64,000 bases of DNA from Pirellula sp. (GCA_013822725.1 PNKX01000024.1:1-64000); one strand, 5' to 3'; counted from the stretch's first letter, positions 53,082 through 62,912 are shown. Notes: generated by a model not told the origin, from the letters alone. A program made the numbers and translations.

Positions 53082-55247
53082 TCAATCATCCAGTCCCATC
53101 TCCCGGCGAACCGCAGGCGCCTGGGTCCCAATGGTCGAGTCGCCGGCCAAATCCCACAGCGACGTTTCCTTGGAGCGCAGGCCCAAGGCGACCGCCGTCC
53201 AGGCGGGCGCCCAACCCGCCTCGGCGCACCACGCGCCCCAGCCGAGATCGCCGGAACTCGACCAGTAATCCCAACGGTTGTAGTCGAACGCGCGGAACCA
53301 CGTGCCGTCCAAATACGGCAGCCGTTTCGACGCGACTTGAATGCGAACCAAATACTCCGCCAACCGATTCTCCGCCTCGGCAAGGCTCGGATCGTTCGTC
53401 GCAGCGACTGCCTCGCGCAATCCGAGCAGAACGAATCCCGAAACGTAGAGCTGATCGGTCACGGGATCGCCTCGCTCTTGGATCAGCGGCGTTTCACCCG
53501 TCCCGTAGGCTGCGTTCGAAGTCGGAGTTTGAAAGTGTCCTGAGTTAGGATTGCCAGGCTGCTCGGCGATGCCGCCGCAGGCATGTTGATTGGCAAGCAG
53601 GTCCTGGGCGACGGCGCCCAGCCACCCTCGATGCTCCGCGGTGTCTTCCACGCGTACAAGCCACGCCAGCGCGAGAAGCATACGGGCGCGGTCGAGATTC
53701 TCCCCCCATCGCCACTGATCGGGGTAGGCCGCCATCGTCCGTTGGATGCCGCGCTTGGCCGTCTCCAGGAACTCGCGGTCGCCCGTTCGGTCGTAGGCCC
53801 ACAAGTAACACGCCCACAAATACGCCTCGAAGTGGGGCGAAAGGTTCAGCGTCTCCGCATCGTGGAAATGTTTCCAACCATGCTCTTCGAGCTGAGCCAG
53901 CGGGATGTTATCGCTGCGGAAGCCCAGCGCCCCCGTCGTCCGCAGATTGGCGTACAACGCTCTCACAATTGGCTTATCCCACTCGTCCGACTTCAGTGCG
54001 CCTGCCACCGCCATGGCGCCCAGCAACGTCCGCGCGTTGTCGTCGCCGTAGTTCGATGAACGCCAAGCGGGCGAGACGGCTCCCCAGCCGATGAGTCCGA
54101 AGGCCGGGTGGCTAGGATCGCCGCGCTCACGCTGACAGAGCTCCGACGTGTAGAAGAGGTAGTTCATCAAGTTCGTCGCCGTCGCTTGGCTCCGCGCGTC
54201 GTTGCCTACCACGGCATGCATCGCCAGCGCCGCAGCCGTCTCCGCCTGACAATCGGCGCGGAGCGGAATGCGCTGCAATTGACTGCCGTCAGGCATAATT
54301 TGCGAAGCGTAGCCTTCCAGGACGCCCAGCGTTCCATCTCCGATGGGCGCGTCAGCCGGAGGAACCGGCGCCGCCTCGGCGTTGGCCTCCAACAAACCGC
54401 GGATTTCCGGCTCGCGCTCCGTGGAGACCAGCAGCCGCGACTGGAAGCACCACTCGGCAAAGCGGGCCAGCGACGCCGCTTCGGCGTCGGCGGGCAGCGC
54501 CTGCTCTTTCCCATAGACCGGCGTCACGATCGGTTCGAGATCAACTGAGTAGGGGGCGCCCGCCGGATTCAGCATGCCGAGTAAGCGTTCCCAAAGCGTT
54601 TCCCATTCCGAGGTCGGAGCGTAACGCGCCGTGACAAAACCGCTCAGCTTGGTCGTCGCCACCCACTCGCCTTGAGTCGTCTGGAACAGCAGCGGAAACG
54701 CCGGCTCCGGCAAGCCAAACACGGCGCGATCGAACCCCGCGACCCGTCCCAGCACCAGCAGCGGCTCATCGGCCTCAGCCGGCAGAAAGCGGCAATCGTG
54801 GAGTGCCAAAATGCTCAACTGCGGAAGTCCCAGCTGATTTCCCAGCGCCGACACGACGCCGCGCTCCCAGCGCGCATCCTGGGGTTCCCCCAAGGTGACG
54901 CCAGCCATCGCCTCAGGATACTCGACGAGAACCTTGAGCTCCTTCCGGCGAGCCGCTTCCAGCTGCGCGTCCGTCACCACGGTGCGCTCGCCAGGGTATC
55001 GATCCGCGAGCAGCAACAACCCCGCCCCCCGCGGAGCGGCGTCTATCGCTTCAGCGATCGCCGAATACCGAGCAATCGACTCACCTCCAGCGACAAGCCC
55101 GCGATAAAAATCGTTCTCAGCATCACAGACGAGCACCAAGCTGGGAGAACCGCTCGCCGACGGCGAACTCGAGGGCGCCGGTTCCGCGAACGCCAGCGGC
55201 ATGAACAAGATCGCCGCAACGAACGGCGCTAATCGAACTGCTGGCAT
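53082..55247 (-). CDS. Large secreted protein with a six-hairpin-like helical domain
   Basis: The 721-residue protein has signal peptide MPAVRLAPFVAAILFMPLAFA and then a Ser/Pro linker. An N-terminal alpha/beta segment (SLVLVCDAENDFYRGL; RGAGLLLLADRYPG) is followed by helical repeats with NYGDDNARTLLGAMAVAGAL, LSPHFEAYLWACYLWAYDRTGD and RWGENLDRARMLLALAWLVR. Regular Trp/Tyr/Asp-rich helices suggest an (alpha/alpha)6 barrel of the glycoside hydrolase or lyase type. The final segment (WFRAFDYNRWDYWSSSGDLGWGAWCAEAGW) is typical of such barrels. I do not recognise the exact family. It is divergent from the LptD-like gene. A repeat lies downstream. Confidence 0.75.
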   Translation of the reverse strand: MPAVRLAPFVAAILFMPLAFAEPAPSSSPSASGSPSLVLVCDAENDFYRGLVAGGESIARYSAIAEAIDAAPRGAGLLLLADRYPGERTVVTDAQLEAARRKELKVLVEYPEAMAGVTLGEPQDARWERGVVSALGNQLGLPQLSILALHDCRFLPAEADEPLLVLGRVAGFDRAVFGLPEPAFPLLFQTTQGEWVATTKLSGFVTARYAPTSEWETLWERLLGMLNPAGAPYSVDLEPIVTPVYGKEQALPADAEAASLARFAEWCFQSRLLVSTEREPEIRGLLEANAEAAPVPPADAPIGDGTLGVLEGYASQIMPDGSQLQRIPLRADCQAETAAALAMHAVVGNDARSQATATNLMNYLFYTSELCQRERGDPSHPAFGLIGWGAVSPAWRSSNYGDDNARTLLGAMAVAGALKSDEWDKPIVRALYANLRTTGALGFRSDNIPLAQLEEHGWKHFHDAETLNLSPHFEAYLWACYLWAYDRTGDREFLETAKRGIQRTMAAYPDQWRWGENLDRARMLLALAWLVRVEDTAEHRGWLGAVAQDLLANQHACGGIAEQPGNPNSGHFQTPTSNAAYGTGETPLIQERGDPVTDQLYVSGFVLLGLREAVAATNDPSLAEAENRLAEYLVRIQVASKRLPYLDGTWFRAFDYNRWDYWSSSGDLGWGAWCAEAGWAPAWTAVALGLRSKETSLWDLAGDSTIGTQAPAVRREMGLDD

Positions 55248-55699
55248 GCAATCATCCCAATGTCATGCAACGCGAGTCGTGATTCGGAGACCTCGACAGC
55301 TGCTTTTTTCGCAACGCCGGCTCCGCAGTATGGGGGCATGAAGCGCTATCCACAACCAACCGCAACTCGTTGCTAGCGTCGCGTCGGCAGATGTTTGCTT
55401 CGCCCCGTTTGGCGAGCGGCCCCGTACCAGCCAAGCTAGCAGCGTCCCCTGCGTCGACGCAAGGCGTTGCGAATGAACACGTTGCGACTGCACGAAACCG
55501 CGTGAAGGCGGCTTGCTCGCCTCGGCGAGGCTTCCTATACTCCGCCGCCTCTCTGTAGACCCCGCTGCGCGCAAGCCGTTGACCACGCTCTGGTTGAGCG
55601 CTCTTCGAGTTCGCGCCGCAAGTCACGCGGCTCCCCCGAGCCGCGCGCGGAGAGCGTCCGTTCATCACTCGTCGAATCGTTGTCGCCACGGAGGGCGTC
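55248..55699. other. Divergent promoter region
   Basis: About 450 bases between two divergent envelope genes. No gene or repeat is recognised; several overlapping short frames on the minus strand look like by-products of high GC. Confidence 0.5.
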
Positions 55700-55786
55700 A
55701 CGCTGATCATCGCGCCGCACGCAACTCGCAGCGGAAGTTCGCTTCGCGCGAACTGCGGTCGGCGTGCGCGCTTCTCGCGGCGGTCG

Positions 55787-58700
55787 TTGCTCGCGCTGCT
55801 GGTCTTCGCGGCGGCGATGCTTCCCTCGTTCCACGGCAGCGTCGGCGACGCGCGCGCCGACGATATTCAAGTCGCGTCCGCGACCTCGCATGAACCGATC
55901 ACCATCGCCGCCGACGCGTGTACCCGTTGGAAAGAGGGCGTCTACGACGTCTGGCATCTCCGCGGCAACTGTTATCTGAACCAGGGCCTCACCTACGCCC
56001 GCGGCGCCGAAGCGGTTCTCTGGATCGGTGCGCGCAACGCTCCCGACGGACCGACGAAGGTCATCGCTTACTTCGAATCAGAGAAGGGTGGCCACGTTGA
56101 GGTGAACTTCCTCCGCACCGACGTGGAGGCCGGCAAAGACGGAGTGCTCGGAAAACAAGTCAGCCCCAACTGGTTCCAGCGGATGGAAACCTCCGCGGCG
56201 CTCCGCTGGAACGTTCCCCCCGCCATGGGAACCACCGAAGCCCGTCCCGCAATCTACGAGCGCGGCCTCGCTCAATTCAATCCCGAGCGCCGCCGGCAGC
56301 TGATGCTCGCGCAATACTCCGAATTCGTCCCCAACGTCATCGAGGGCGGCGCGCAGGTCTTGCCGCCCGGGATGGTGAAGTACGACGTCTTCGGCCGCAG
56401 CGACGCTTCTCCCAACATCTCGATTGATACGAAGCAAGGCATTGCCATTGCCAACGGCGGCGTTCGCGTCGTCATCGAGGGGCTTTCCGTCGCCGGCTTG
56501 CCGGCGGCTTTCGGCCCCCTCGGGCAGATCGACCTCTCGACTGATCGCGCCGTCATCTGGAGCGCTCCTGGCATGGGAGTCGCCGGCGGCGTCCAATCAG
56601 CCGACGCGCCGCTTGAAATCTACATGGAAGGGAACATCGAGTTCCGCCAGGGCGATCGGATCATCTACGCCGACCGCATGTTCTACGACGTGCGTCGCCA
56701 AGTCGGCGTGATCCTCAACGCCGAACTCCTCACGCCGTTGCCGCAGATGGGCGAGTTCCAATACCCCGGCCTCGTTCGGCTCAAGGCCGACGCCATCCGG
56801 CAACTCGATGCTTCACACTTCTCAGCGACGAACGCGTTGGTCACGACCAGCCGACTGGAAGAGCCCGCGTACGACCTCTCTTCCGAGCAGATCAACTTTA
56901 CTGACGAACAAGTCCCCGTCGTCGATCCCCTTACCGGCATTCCGATCGCCGGTCCAGACGGCAGCATGGCGGTCGCTCATCAGCAGATGGCTACCGCCGA
57001 GTCGAACGTCATCCACATGCGCGGCGTTCCTGTCTTCTACTGGCCGCGCTTCGCGACCAACCTGCAAGACCCGTCGTTCATCATCGACCGTATCCGCGTC
57101 GGCAACGACAGCGTCTTCGGCACCCAGGCGATGATCGACTGGGACGCCTACGAACTCTTCGGCATGAAGAACGCCCCGCAGGGGACCGAGTGGAATCTCA
57201 GCACCGACTACCTGAGCGATCGCGGCTTCGGCTACGGCACCGACTTTCAGTGGGATCGCAACGAGATCTTCGGCTTCGTCGGCCCCTCGACCGGCATCCT
57301 CGACTTCTGGGCGATCAAGGACCACGGCCACGACAACCTCGGCCTGGGCCGCCGCGACATCACGCCCGAGAAGGATTACCGCTTCCGTCTCTTCGGTCAA
57401 CACCGGCAGCGCCTAGAGAATGGCTGGGAAGTGACCGCCGAGTCGGGATGGGTGAGCGATACGACGTTCCTCAATCAATATTATGAACGCGAATGGGACG
57501 AACTGCGCAGCCCGCGCACCGGCGTCCGCGCGCGACGGTTCAACAACAACCGCGAATTGGCGATCGAAGCCAACGGCCAGGTGAACAACTTCTGGAGCGA
57601 GACCGAATCGCTTCCTCGGCTCGATCACTATTGGCTCGGCGAATCGTTGCTCGACGACCGGCTCACATGGTTCGAACACTCGCAGGCCTCCTATTCGAAG
57701 TACAACATCGGCACCGAGCCGACCGAGCCGACGCTGCAATCGCAATGGGTTCCGCTCCCCTGGGAAGCGAACGTCGCCGGCGAGAAGCTGGTGACGCGTC
57801 ATGAACTCGATCTGCCGATGCAGTGGGGAGCCGTGAAGGTGGTCCCCTTCGCTCTCGGCGAACTGGCGCGGTGGGGCGAGGCTCTCGACGGCGATTCGCT
57901 CGACCGGGCCTACATCAACACCGGCGTCCGCGCCAGCCTGCCGATGTGGGCGACTTACGACGACGTCCGCGATCCGCTATTCAACCTGAACGGGCTCGCC
58001 CATAAGGTCGTCTTCGACGCGGAGTTCACCTACGCCGATGCGAACGCCAATTACGACGAACTTCCGATGTACGACTTCATCGACGACACGTCGATCATCG
58101 AAATGATCCGTCGCTTGCAGAGCGGCGCCCTGCCGCCCACGATCACCGGCCAGAAGTTCGACCCCCGCAATTACCTCTTCCGCAACGGCATCCAAGGTTG
58201 GGTCACCTCGCCGTCGGCCGAAATCGTCGACGACCTGATGGCCCTCCGCATGGGGATGCGCCATCGTCTGCAGACGAAGCGCGGCCCCGTCGGCAATCAG
58301 CACATCGTCGATTGGTTCACATTCGATATGAACGCCACCCTCTTCCCCGACCCCAATCGCGACAACTTCGGCCAAGAAGTCGGCCTAATCGACTACGACA
58401 TGCGCTGGAACATCGGGGACCGCTTCTCGATCGTCTCCGACGGCTTCGCCGACACGTTTGGCGACGGACTCAAGACCGTCTCCGGCGGCATCGTGATGAA
58501 CCGTCCGACTCGCGGCAACATCTACGCCGGCGTGCGTTCGATTACCGGTCCGATCACCAGCAACGTCGTCATGGGAAGTTACAGTTATCGCTTGAGCGAG
58601 AAGTGGATCACCACCGCCAGCGCTGCGTATGATTTCGACTCCGGCGGCGACATCGGCGAGACCATGACCGTCACCCGCATCGGCGAGTCGATGCTGATGA

Positions 58701-58840
58701 CCGTCGGGTTCAACGTCGACCACTCGAAAGACAGCGTCGGCGTCAACTTCATGCTCGAACCGCGGTTCCTGCCGAACCTACGGGTGACCAAAACGACCGG
58801 CATCGACATCCCGCCCGCCGGCGCGATGGGATTGGAGTAA
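55787..58840 (+). CDS. lptD: LptD/OstA-like outer-membrane assembly protein
   Basis: A protein of about 1017 residues with an N-terminal export signal (basic RRARFSRRS then LLALLVFAAAMLPSF and ARADD). OstA/LptA-like repeats follow (ITIAADACTRWKEGVYDVWH; IEFRQGDRIIYADRMFYDV), as in the periplasmic part of LptD. The remainder is a long beta-rich region expected to form the outer-membrane barrel (RRDITPEKDYRFRLFGQHRQ; FTYADANANYDEL; YRLSEKWITTASAAYDF). No ATG exists near the signal peptide. The TTG at 55787 would cut its basic part, so the real start may be an upstream rare codon. It should insert lipopolysaccharide-like glycolipids at the surface. The next gene begins four bases after its stop. 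Confidence 0.82.
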   Translation: MLALLVFAAAMLPSFHGSVGDARADDIQVASATSHEPITIAADACTRWKEGVYDVWHLRGNCYLNQGLTYARGAEAVLWIGARNAPDGPTKVIAYFESEKGGHVEVNFLRTDVEAGKDGVLGKQVSPNWFQRMETSAALRWNVPPAMGTTEARPAIYERGLAQFNPERRRQLMLAQYSEFVPNVIEGGAQVLPPGMVKYDVFGRSDASPNISIDTKQGIAIANGGVRVVIEGLSVAGLPAAFGPLGQIDLSTDRAVIWSAPGMGVAGGVQSADAPLEIYMEGNIEFRQGDRIIYADRMFYDVRRQVGVILNAELLTPLPQMGEFQYPGLVRLKADAIRQLDASHFSATNALVTTSRLEEPAYDLSSEQINFTDEQVPVVDPLTGIPIAGPDGSMAVAHQQMATAESNVIHMRGVPVFYWPRFATNLQDPSFIIDRIRVGNDSVFGTQAMIDWDAYELFGMKNAPQGTEWNLSTDYLSDRGFGYGTDFQWDRNEIFGFVGPSTGILDFWAIKDHGHDNLGLGRRDITPEKDYRFRLFGQHRQRLENGWEVTAESGWVSDTTFLNQYYEREWDELRSPRTGVRARRFNNNRELAIEANGQVNNFWSETESLPRLDHYWLGESLLDDRLTWFEHSQASYSKYNIGTEPTEPTLQSQWVPLPWEANVAGEKLVTRHELDLPMQWGAVKVVPFALGELARWGEALDGDSLDRAYINTGVRASLPMWATYDDVRDPLFNLNGLAHKVVFDAEFTYADANANYDELPMYDFIDDTSIIEMIRRLQSGALPPTITGQKFDPRNYLFRNGIQGWVTSPSAEIVDDLMALRMGMRHRLQTKRGPVGNQHIVDWFTFDMNATLFPDPNRDNFGQEVGLIDYDMRWNIGDRFSIVSDGFADTFGDGLKTVSGGIVMNRPTRGNIYAGVRSITGPITSNVVMGSYSYRLSEKWITTASAAYDFDSGGDIGETMTVTRIGESMLMTVGFNVDHSKDSVGVNFMLEPRFLPNLRVTKTTGIDIPPAGAMGLE

Positions 58841-58844
58841 CCTC

Positions 58845-59252
58845 ATGACGCCTCCCGCTGAATTCGACGACGACGAACGGATCCCGCAAGTCCGCAGTTG
58901 GTGGCGAATGTTCGCCGACGCCTTGCGCGGCGTGAAGGTGGCGTTTCGCAGCGAGATCAATTTCTTCGTCCACCTCTTCATCGCCGTCATCGCCGGCGTC
59001 GCCGGCGGCATCGTCCGGATGACCGACGAACGCTGGTGCATCTACATCCTCTGCGTCGCGGTGGTCCTCTCGGCCGAACTCTTCAACACGGCCATCGAAC
59101 GGCTCGCCCGCGCCGTGACGCGCGAGGAACACCCCGAAGTGCGCGACGCCCTCGACATCGCCAGCGGAGCGGTGCTGGTGGCGGCGCTCGGCGCCGCGAT
59201 CGTCGGCGCGCTGATGATCGGCTGGCCGTTCGTGGCGCAGCTAGCGCGTTAA
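58845..59252 (+). CDS. dgkA: Diacylglycerol/undecaprenol kinase (DgkA family)
   Basis: A 135-residue inner-membrane kinase that phosphorylates diacylglycerol or undecaprenol with ATP. Family hallmarks are AFRSEINFFVHLFIA, the catalytic ELFNTAIERLAR with Glu and Asn, and DALDIASGAVLVAALGA. Three hydrophobic helices are visible. The ATG follows the LptD-like stop by four bases, so translation is probably coupled. The pair links envelope assembly with lipid-carrier recycling. Confidence 0.93.
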   Translation: MTPPAEFDDDERIPQVRSWWRMFADALRGVKVAFRSEINFFVHLFIAVIAGVAGGIVRMTDERWCIYILCVAVVLSAELFNTAIERLARAVTREEHPEVRDALDIASGAVLVAALGAAIVGALMIGWPFVAQLAR

Positions 59253-59276
59253 CGCGTGGGTCGCGACAAACGACTG

Positions 59277-60428
59277 CTAATCCAGCCAATCCTGATCCCG
59301 CAGCCGCGCCGGCACGTATTCCTCGGTCACATAGCTGATGTCCTTCGAAATCAGCGACTCGACTTCGAGCTTAAAATCGTTCGACAGCATCTTGCGGATC
59401 TCGGTTTGCCACTTCGGCTTCTTCTCGAACCACGGGTACTGCGCCACCTGCTTCGCCCGCTTCCGGTCGGTGTCGTTGAGCGAGATTTTCACGCTGTCGG
59501 AAAGCTGACATCGCTCGAAATCGATGCTCCGCAGGCCGAGGTACTTCGCCTCAGGGATCGCCATCCGCTGCGACTCGAACGCGAGGTTGATCGACCCCTG
59601 CTTGATGACGCTGTAAATGTAATACCCCCACGGATCGTTATCGAGCACGCAGTAGAGCGGTAGTTCCAGCTCATTGTGCAACCGGTGCAGCATTCGCCGC
59701 ACGCCGCGCGGCGGTTGACCGGCGCCATGGGTCAAAATGCAATTATGCTTTTCCCAGAAGCGATCCTCGTTGAACCGCTGCCAGACGGTGCCTTTTTCGA
59801 CATGGAGGATGAACTTCGCGGTGCAGCGTTTTTTGTCGAAGATGATCACGTCGGGCTCGACGATCGACGGAATCGCGTAGCCGCCCGATCCCATGCGGGC
59901 GCAATTGATCTCGTCGCCCTTGTCGGTGAGCACGATGCCGCCCACCATCGCTCCGCGATTCTCAGCGTACAGATGCAACTCCTCGCGAATCGAAGAGAGG
60001 AGCACCTCGACGTCTTCGATGATCGTGTCGCACTCGCCCTGCTCGTCGAAGGTGTTTTCCTTCACCCCTTCGATCGTGTGCTTCAGCATGTAAAAGAGTC
60101 CCCGCAAGCTGGTGCTCTTCCCCTGGTCGATCAGCTTCTTGCAGCCGCTGGTGACCAGCATCGTCCGCATGTAAGCCTTCGCCTGCGAGAGATCGAAGAG
60201 CTGCCGCCGATTGGTGGCGTTGCCCATCTCGAGGATCTTCTTCTTGGGCGAGTACTTCACGTTCGCCAAGGTCCGCGACGGGATATCGACGAACGGATCC
60301 TTCCGGTTGTTCGCGGCGGTGACGACGCGATCCGCCAGCCCGGTGAGCCGTTCAGCCGTCTTCTCATCGCGCGGCGAGAGTTTGACCTTGGGGGCCTTCG
60401 CCACAGGAGTGAGTTTCTTCTTGGCCAT
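59277..60428 (-). CDS. top6A: DNA topoisomerase VI subunit A (Spo11-like)
   Basis: The 383-residue cleavage subunit of a type IIB topoisomerase relaxes and decatenates DNA through a 5'-phosphotyrosyl double-strand break. The 5Y-CAP domain carries the catalytic region TSLRGLFYMLKH, with Tyr about residue 113 matching the second aromatic of the usual YY. The Toprim domain has the metal-binding Glu in HVEKGTVWQRF (about 211) and the DxD-type CVLDNDPWGYYIY (about 263-265). The N-terminus is Lys-rich. It is 125 bases downstream of the B subunit, the usual order. Topoisomerase VI is common in archaea and plants and only sporadic in bacteria. All key residues are intact, so it is probably active. 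Confidence 0.93.
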   Translation of the reverse strand: MAKKKLTPVAKAPKVKLSPRDEKTAERLTGLADRVVTAANNRKDPFVDIPSRTLANVKYSPKKKILEMGNATNRRQLFDLSQAKAYMRTMLVTSGCKKLIDQGKSTSLRGLFYMLKHTIEGVKENTFDEQGECDTIIEDVEVLLSSIREELHLYAENRGAMVGGIVLTDKGDEINCARMGSGGYAIPSIVEPDVIIFDKKRCTAKFILHVEKGTVWQRFNEDRFWEKHNCILTHGAGQPPRGVRRMLHRLHNELELPLYCVLDNDPWGYYIYSVIKQGSINLAFESQRMAIPEAKYLGLRSIDFERCQLSDSVKISLNDTDRKRAKQVAQYPWFEKKPKWQTEIRKMLSNDFKLEVESLISKDISYVTEEYVPARLRDQDWLD

Positions 60429-60449
60429 CTCGTTCTTTCAGATTCAATC

Positions 60450-60560
60450 TAAAAAATTTTCTCGCAAAGGCGCGAAGGCGCAAAGGAAGCGCAAAGAATG
60501 CGAATACAGGTCTTCTTTGCGTTTTCTTTGCGCCTTCGCGTCTTTGCGAGAGACTATTCG
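60450..60560. repeat. Palindromic repeat CTCGCAAAGGCGCGAAGGCGC type
   Basis: CTCGCAAAGGCGCGAAGGCG on the left is mirrored by GCGCCTTCGCGTCTTTGCGAG on the right, with an inner AAGGAAGCGCAAAG / CTTTGCGTTTTC pair. It fills the gap between the two topoisomerase VI genes and begins at the top6B stop. Confidence 0.9.
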
Positions 60561-62740
60561 TCAGCCACCGCGACAGCCGCCGGACCGCGCTTAATAGCCG
60601 CCGCATGCGTCATCGGATCGACGATGATCACGTTGTCGCCGTAGTCAGTCTCCGCCGCCTCTTCCTTGATCTTCCGCCCGCGATCGTCAAGCTTCATATC
60701 CGCGTCAGCGGTCACCCGCTTCGCCACCGTCACGAGTTGGCCGTACAAGTTGTCGCGGTCGACGCCGTTCAACTCGTGCACAGCCGTGGCGACTTCCTTC
60801 AAGTACCGCATGAAGATGTCGCGCCGGTCGCCTTGCTGCTTCACGCGTTGCCGCTTGCGGACGTACATGCCGAGCTTCCGCCCCACCGCCTGCAGCCCGA
60901 GGCGAATCTCCTTCTGAATCTCCGGATAGCTCGCAATCGCTTCCTTCGATTCGCTGGTGAACGGCACCCACACGCTGGCGATGTGCACCATGATGTAAAC
61001 CGGCCCCTTCGGCATGCCGCCGCGGGATTGGCTCAGGCCGTAGCTCCGCCAGTTGGTGCTGGTGATCGTCTGCGTGATCGCACACGCGGCCTGCTGGAAC
61101 TGCAGCGGCACGCGGTTGGCGTACCGCATTACTTCCATCGTCTGTCCTTCGGCGACGTTCACGTTCTGCATCGCCTGCAGCAACCGCTCTTGTTCCTTCG
61201 GCTTCAGCTGCTTGGCCGTCTGCCGGGTGCCGAGCGCCGCCGCCTTCATGATCCGATCCGCCGCGTCGCTACCGAGGCCGTTGAACGTGCTGATCAAAAA
61301 CTGCCGAATCGTCCGTGCGTCGGTTTCTTCGAGCAAGTCGGAGAGGAGTTCCTTGTCGACGTTCTGCGTCGCCGCTGCGCCGCCGAAGGCGAGCGCCACT
61401 TCAATCTGGAACGGATTGCCGCGATAGACAGACGGCGGCCGCGTCGCCGCGCAGTAAAACTCGCCCGGCACGACCTGGTAGAGCCCCTTCAGCAGTAGCT
61501 CTTCGCCGATGGGGCAAATGCAGTCGGTAGCCGGCGGGGCGATCTTCGTCGCCTGGATCGCGTGGTAGAGAGCCTCCGCCTCCGGCCGCCCCAGCTTCCG
61601 CGTCATCGCCCGCGGCGACACCTTGGCCGTCGTGCAAATCTTCTTCGCCACGGCCGGCGACACCCGCGAAAACTTCGTCGACAGGAACTGCGTGATCGAC
61701 ATTCCCTCCGCTTCGGCAAGCATCGCCGCCAGCCGGCCCAGCTCGATGCCATACGGATGCGGCAGAATCTCCTTCGGTTCCGGCGGCAGCTTATCAGCAG
61801 CCCGTTGGTACTCGCGCGTGCTCCCCTCAGGGTCCGTATAGTGGAGCGTGATGTGGGGATTCGCGATCGCCGTCTGGTGCAGATACTCGTCGACGCTGCC
61901 GCGGCCGCGGTTGTACTTCGCTTCGAGTTCGATCGTCACCCGCGTGCCGTGCGGTTGATCGACCCACTCGATGCCGTGCTTCTCGATATCCTTCGCGCCC
62001 TTCTCGCCGTACGCAATGTCGACCCCTTCGCCGCCGCCGTTGAGAATCTTCGGCTCGTTGCGCTTCGTATCGATTTGTATTTCGTAATAGTGGGCCGGCT
62101 TCTTCGGCGAAATCCGCGAGATGATCTTCACCGGCTTGCCGGTCGTCTGCACGCCGTACATGCCAGCCGCGCTAATGCCGATGCCTTGCTGCCCGCGACT
62201 CTGCCGCAGCCGGTGGAACTTCGAACCGTACAGCAGCTTCCCGAAGATCAGCGGGATTTGCTTCTTGACGATGCCCGGCCCGTTGTCCTGAACGCCGATC
62301 TTGTACCGATCAGTCGAGGTCTGCTCGATGTGAACCCAGATCTCCGGCAGGATCCCCGCCTCTTCGCAAGCGTCGAGTGAGTTGTCGACTGCTTCTTTAA
62401 TGGTCGTAAGCAGCGCCTTCCGCGGATTGTCGAACCCGAGCAAGTGGCGGTTCTTCGCAAAGAACTCGCTCACCGAAATATCACGCTGCTTCGACGCCAT
62501 CGACTGGGCCGTCGCGCGCCGACCGCTCGACTTGCCGCCAGCCGGCGCCTCATCGGCGGCGTCATCGACTTCCGCCGCCTCGTCGCCAGTAACGTCGAGC
62601 ACTTCGTCTGCCTCCGCCTCGGCAGACTTCGCCAACTTCTTCCCCGCGGCTTGCCGCTTAGCTACAGCGGGTGGAGCGGCTTTCTTCTTCGTCGCCGTTG
62701 CGGGAACGGAACGCTTCTTAATTGGTTTGCGGGTCGCCAA
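60554..62740 (-). CDS. top6B: DNA topoisomerase VI subunit B with Lys-rich N-terminal tail
   Basis: The 728-residue ATPase subunit is of the GHKL fold. N-box EAVDNSLDACEEAG (residues 116-129), DNGPGI (152-157), GQQGIGISAAGMYGV and the transducer-domain segments are visible, with the H2TH region in between (ATKIAPPATDCICPIGEELLL). Before the ATPase lies an added tail of about 85 residues rich in Lys/Ala and then Asp/Glu (KKRSVPATATKKKAAPP...). It is unlike archaeal Top6B and similar in composition to the H1-like protein at 1.5 kb. It may bind DNA. The TTG at 62740 has AGGAG at eight bases. It precedes top6A. The end (AAIKRGPAAVAVADE) is unusual. Confidence 0.93.
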   Translation of the reverse strand: MATRKPIKKRSVPATATKKKAAPPAVAKRQAAGKKLAKSAEAEADEVLDVTGDEAAEVDDAADEAPAGGKSSGRRATAQSMASKQRDISVSEFFAKNRHLLGFDNPRKALLTTIKEAVDNSLDACEEAGILPEIWVHIEQTSTDRYKIGVQDNGPGIVKKQIPLIFGKLLYGSKFHRLRQSRGQQGIGISAAGMYGVQTTGKPVKIISRISPKKPAHYYEIQIDTKRNEPKILNGGGEGVDIAYGEKGAKDIEKHGIEWVDQPHGTRVTIELEAKYNRGRGSVDEYLHQTAIANPHITLHYTDPEGSTREYQRAADKLPPEPKEILPHPYGIELGRLAAMLAEAEGMSITQFLSTKFSRVSPAVAKKICTTAKVSPRAMTRKLGRPEAEALYHAIQATKIAPPATDCICPIGEELLLKGLYQVVPGEFYCAATRPPSVYRGNPFQIEVALAFGGAAATQNVDKELLSDLLEETDARTIRQFLISTFNGLGSDAADRIMKAAALGTRQTAKQLKPKEQERLLQAMQNVNVAEGQTMEVMRYANRVPLQFQQAACAITQTITSTNWRSYGLSQSRGGMPKGPVYIMVHIASVWVPFTSESKEAIASYPEIQKEIRLGLQAVGRKLGMYVRKRQRVKQQGDRRDIFMRYLKEVATAVHELNGVDRDNLYGQLVTVAKRVTADADMKLDDRGRKIKEEAAETDYGDNVIIVDPMTHAAAIKRGPAAVAVADE

Positions 62741-62817
62741 AGCGACTACTCCTGTTCATGTCAGTTGACTCTTAGGCAGTCAACTTGCGAGGTCAATCTA
62801 GTGCGATTCTTGGGTCC

Positions 62818-62912
62818 CTGCAGCCCCCGGCTCCGCCGGGGGGTCGGTCACCATGCCGGTAGGCGTCGTCCTGCGTAGCGCTACCCCCCGGCGGAGCCGG
62901 GGGCTGAAAGCG
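62818..62912. repeat. CCCCCGGCTCCGCCGGGGGG family element, copy 3
   Basis: It has the same layout as 34087-34178, including the shared CCTGCGTAGCGCTACCCCCC block and a closing GGCGGAGCCGGGGGCTGAA. Between here and 63188 I see no gene. Confidence 0.92.
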
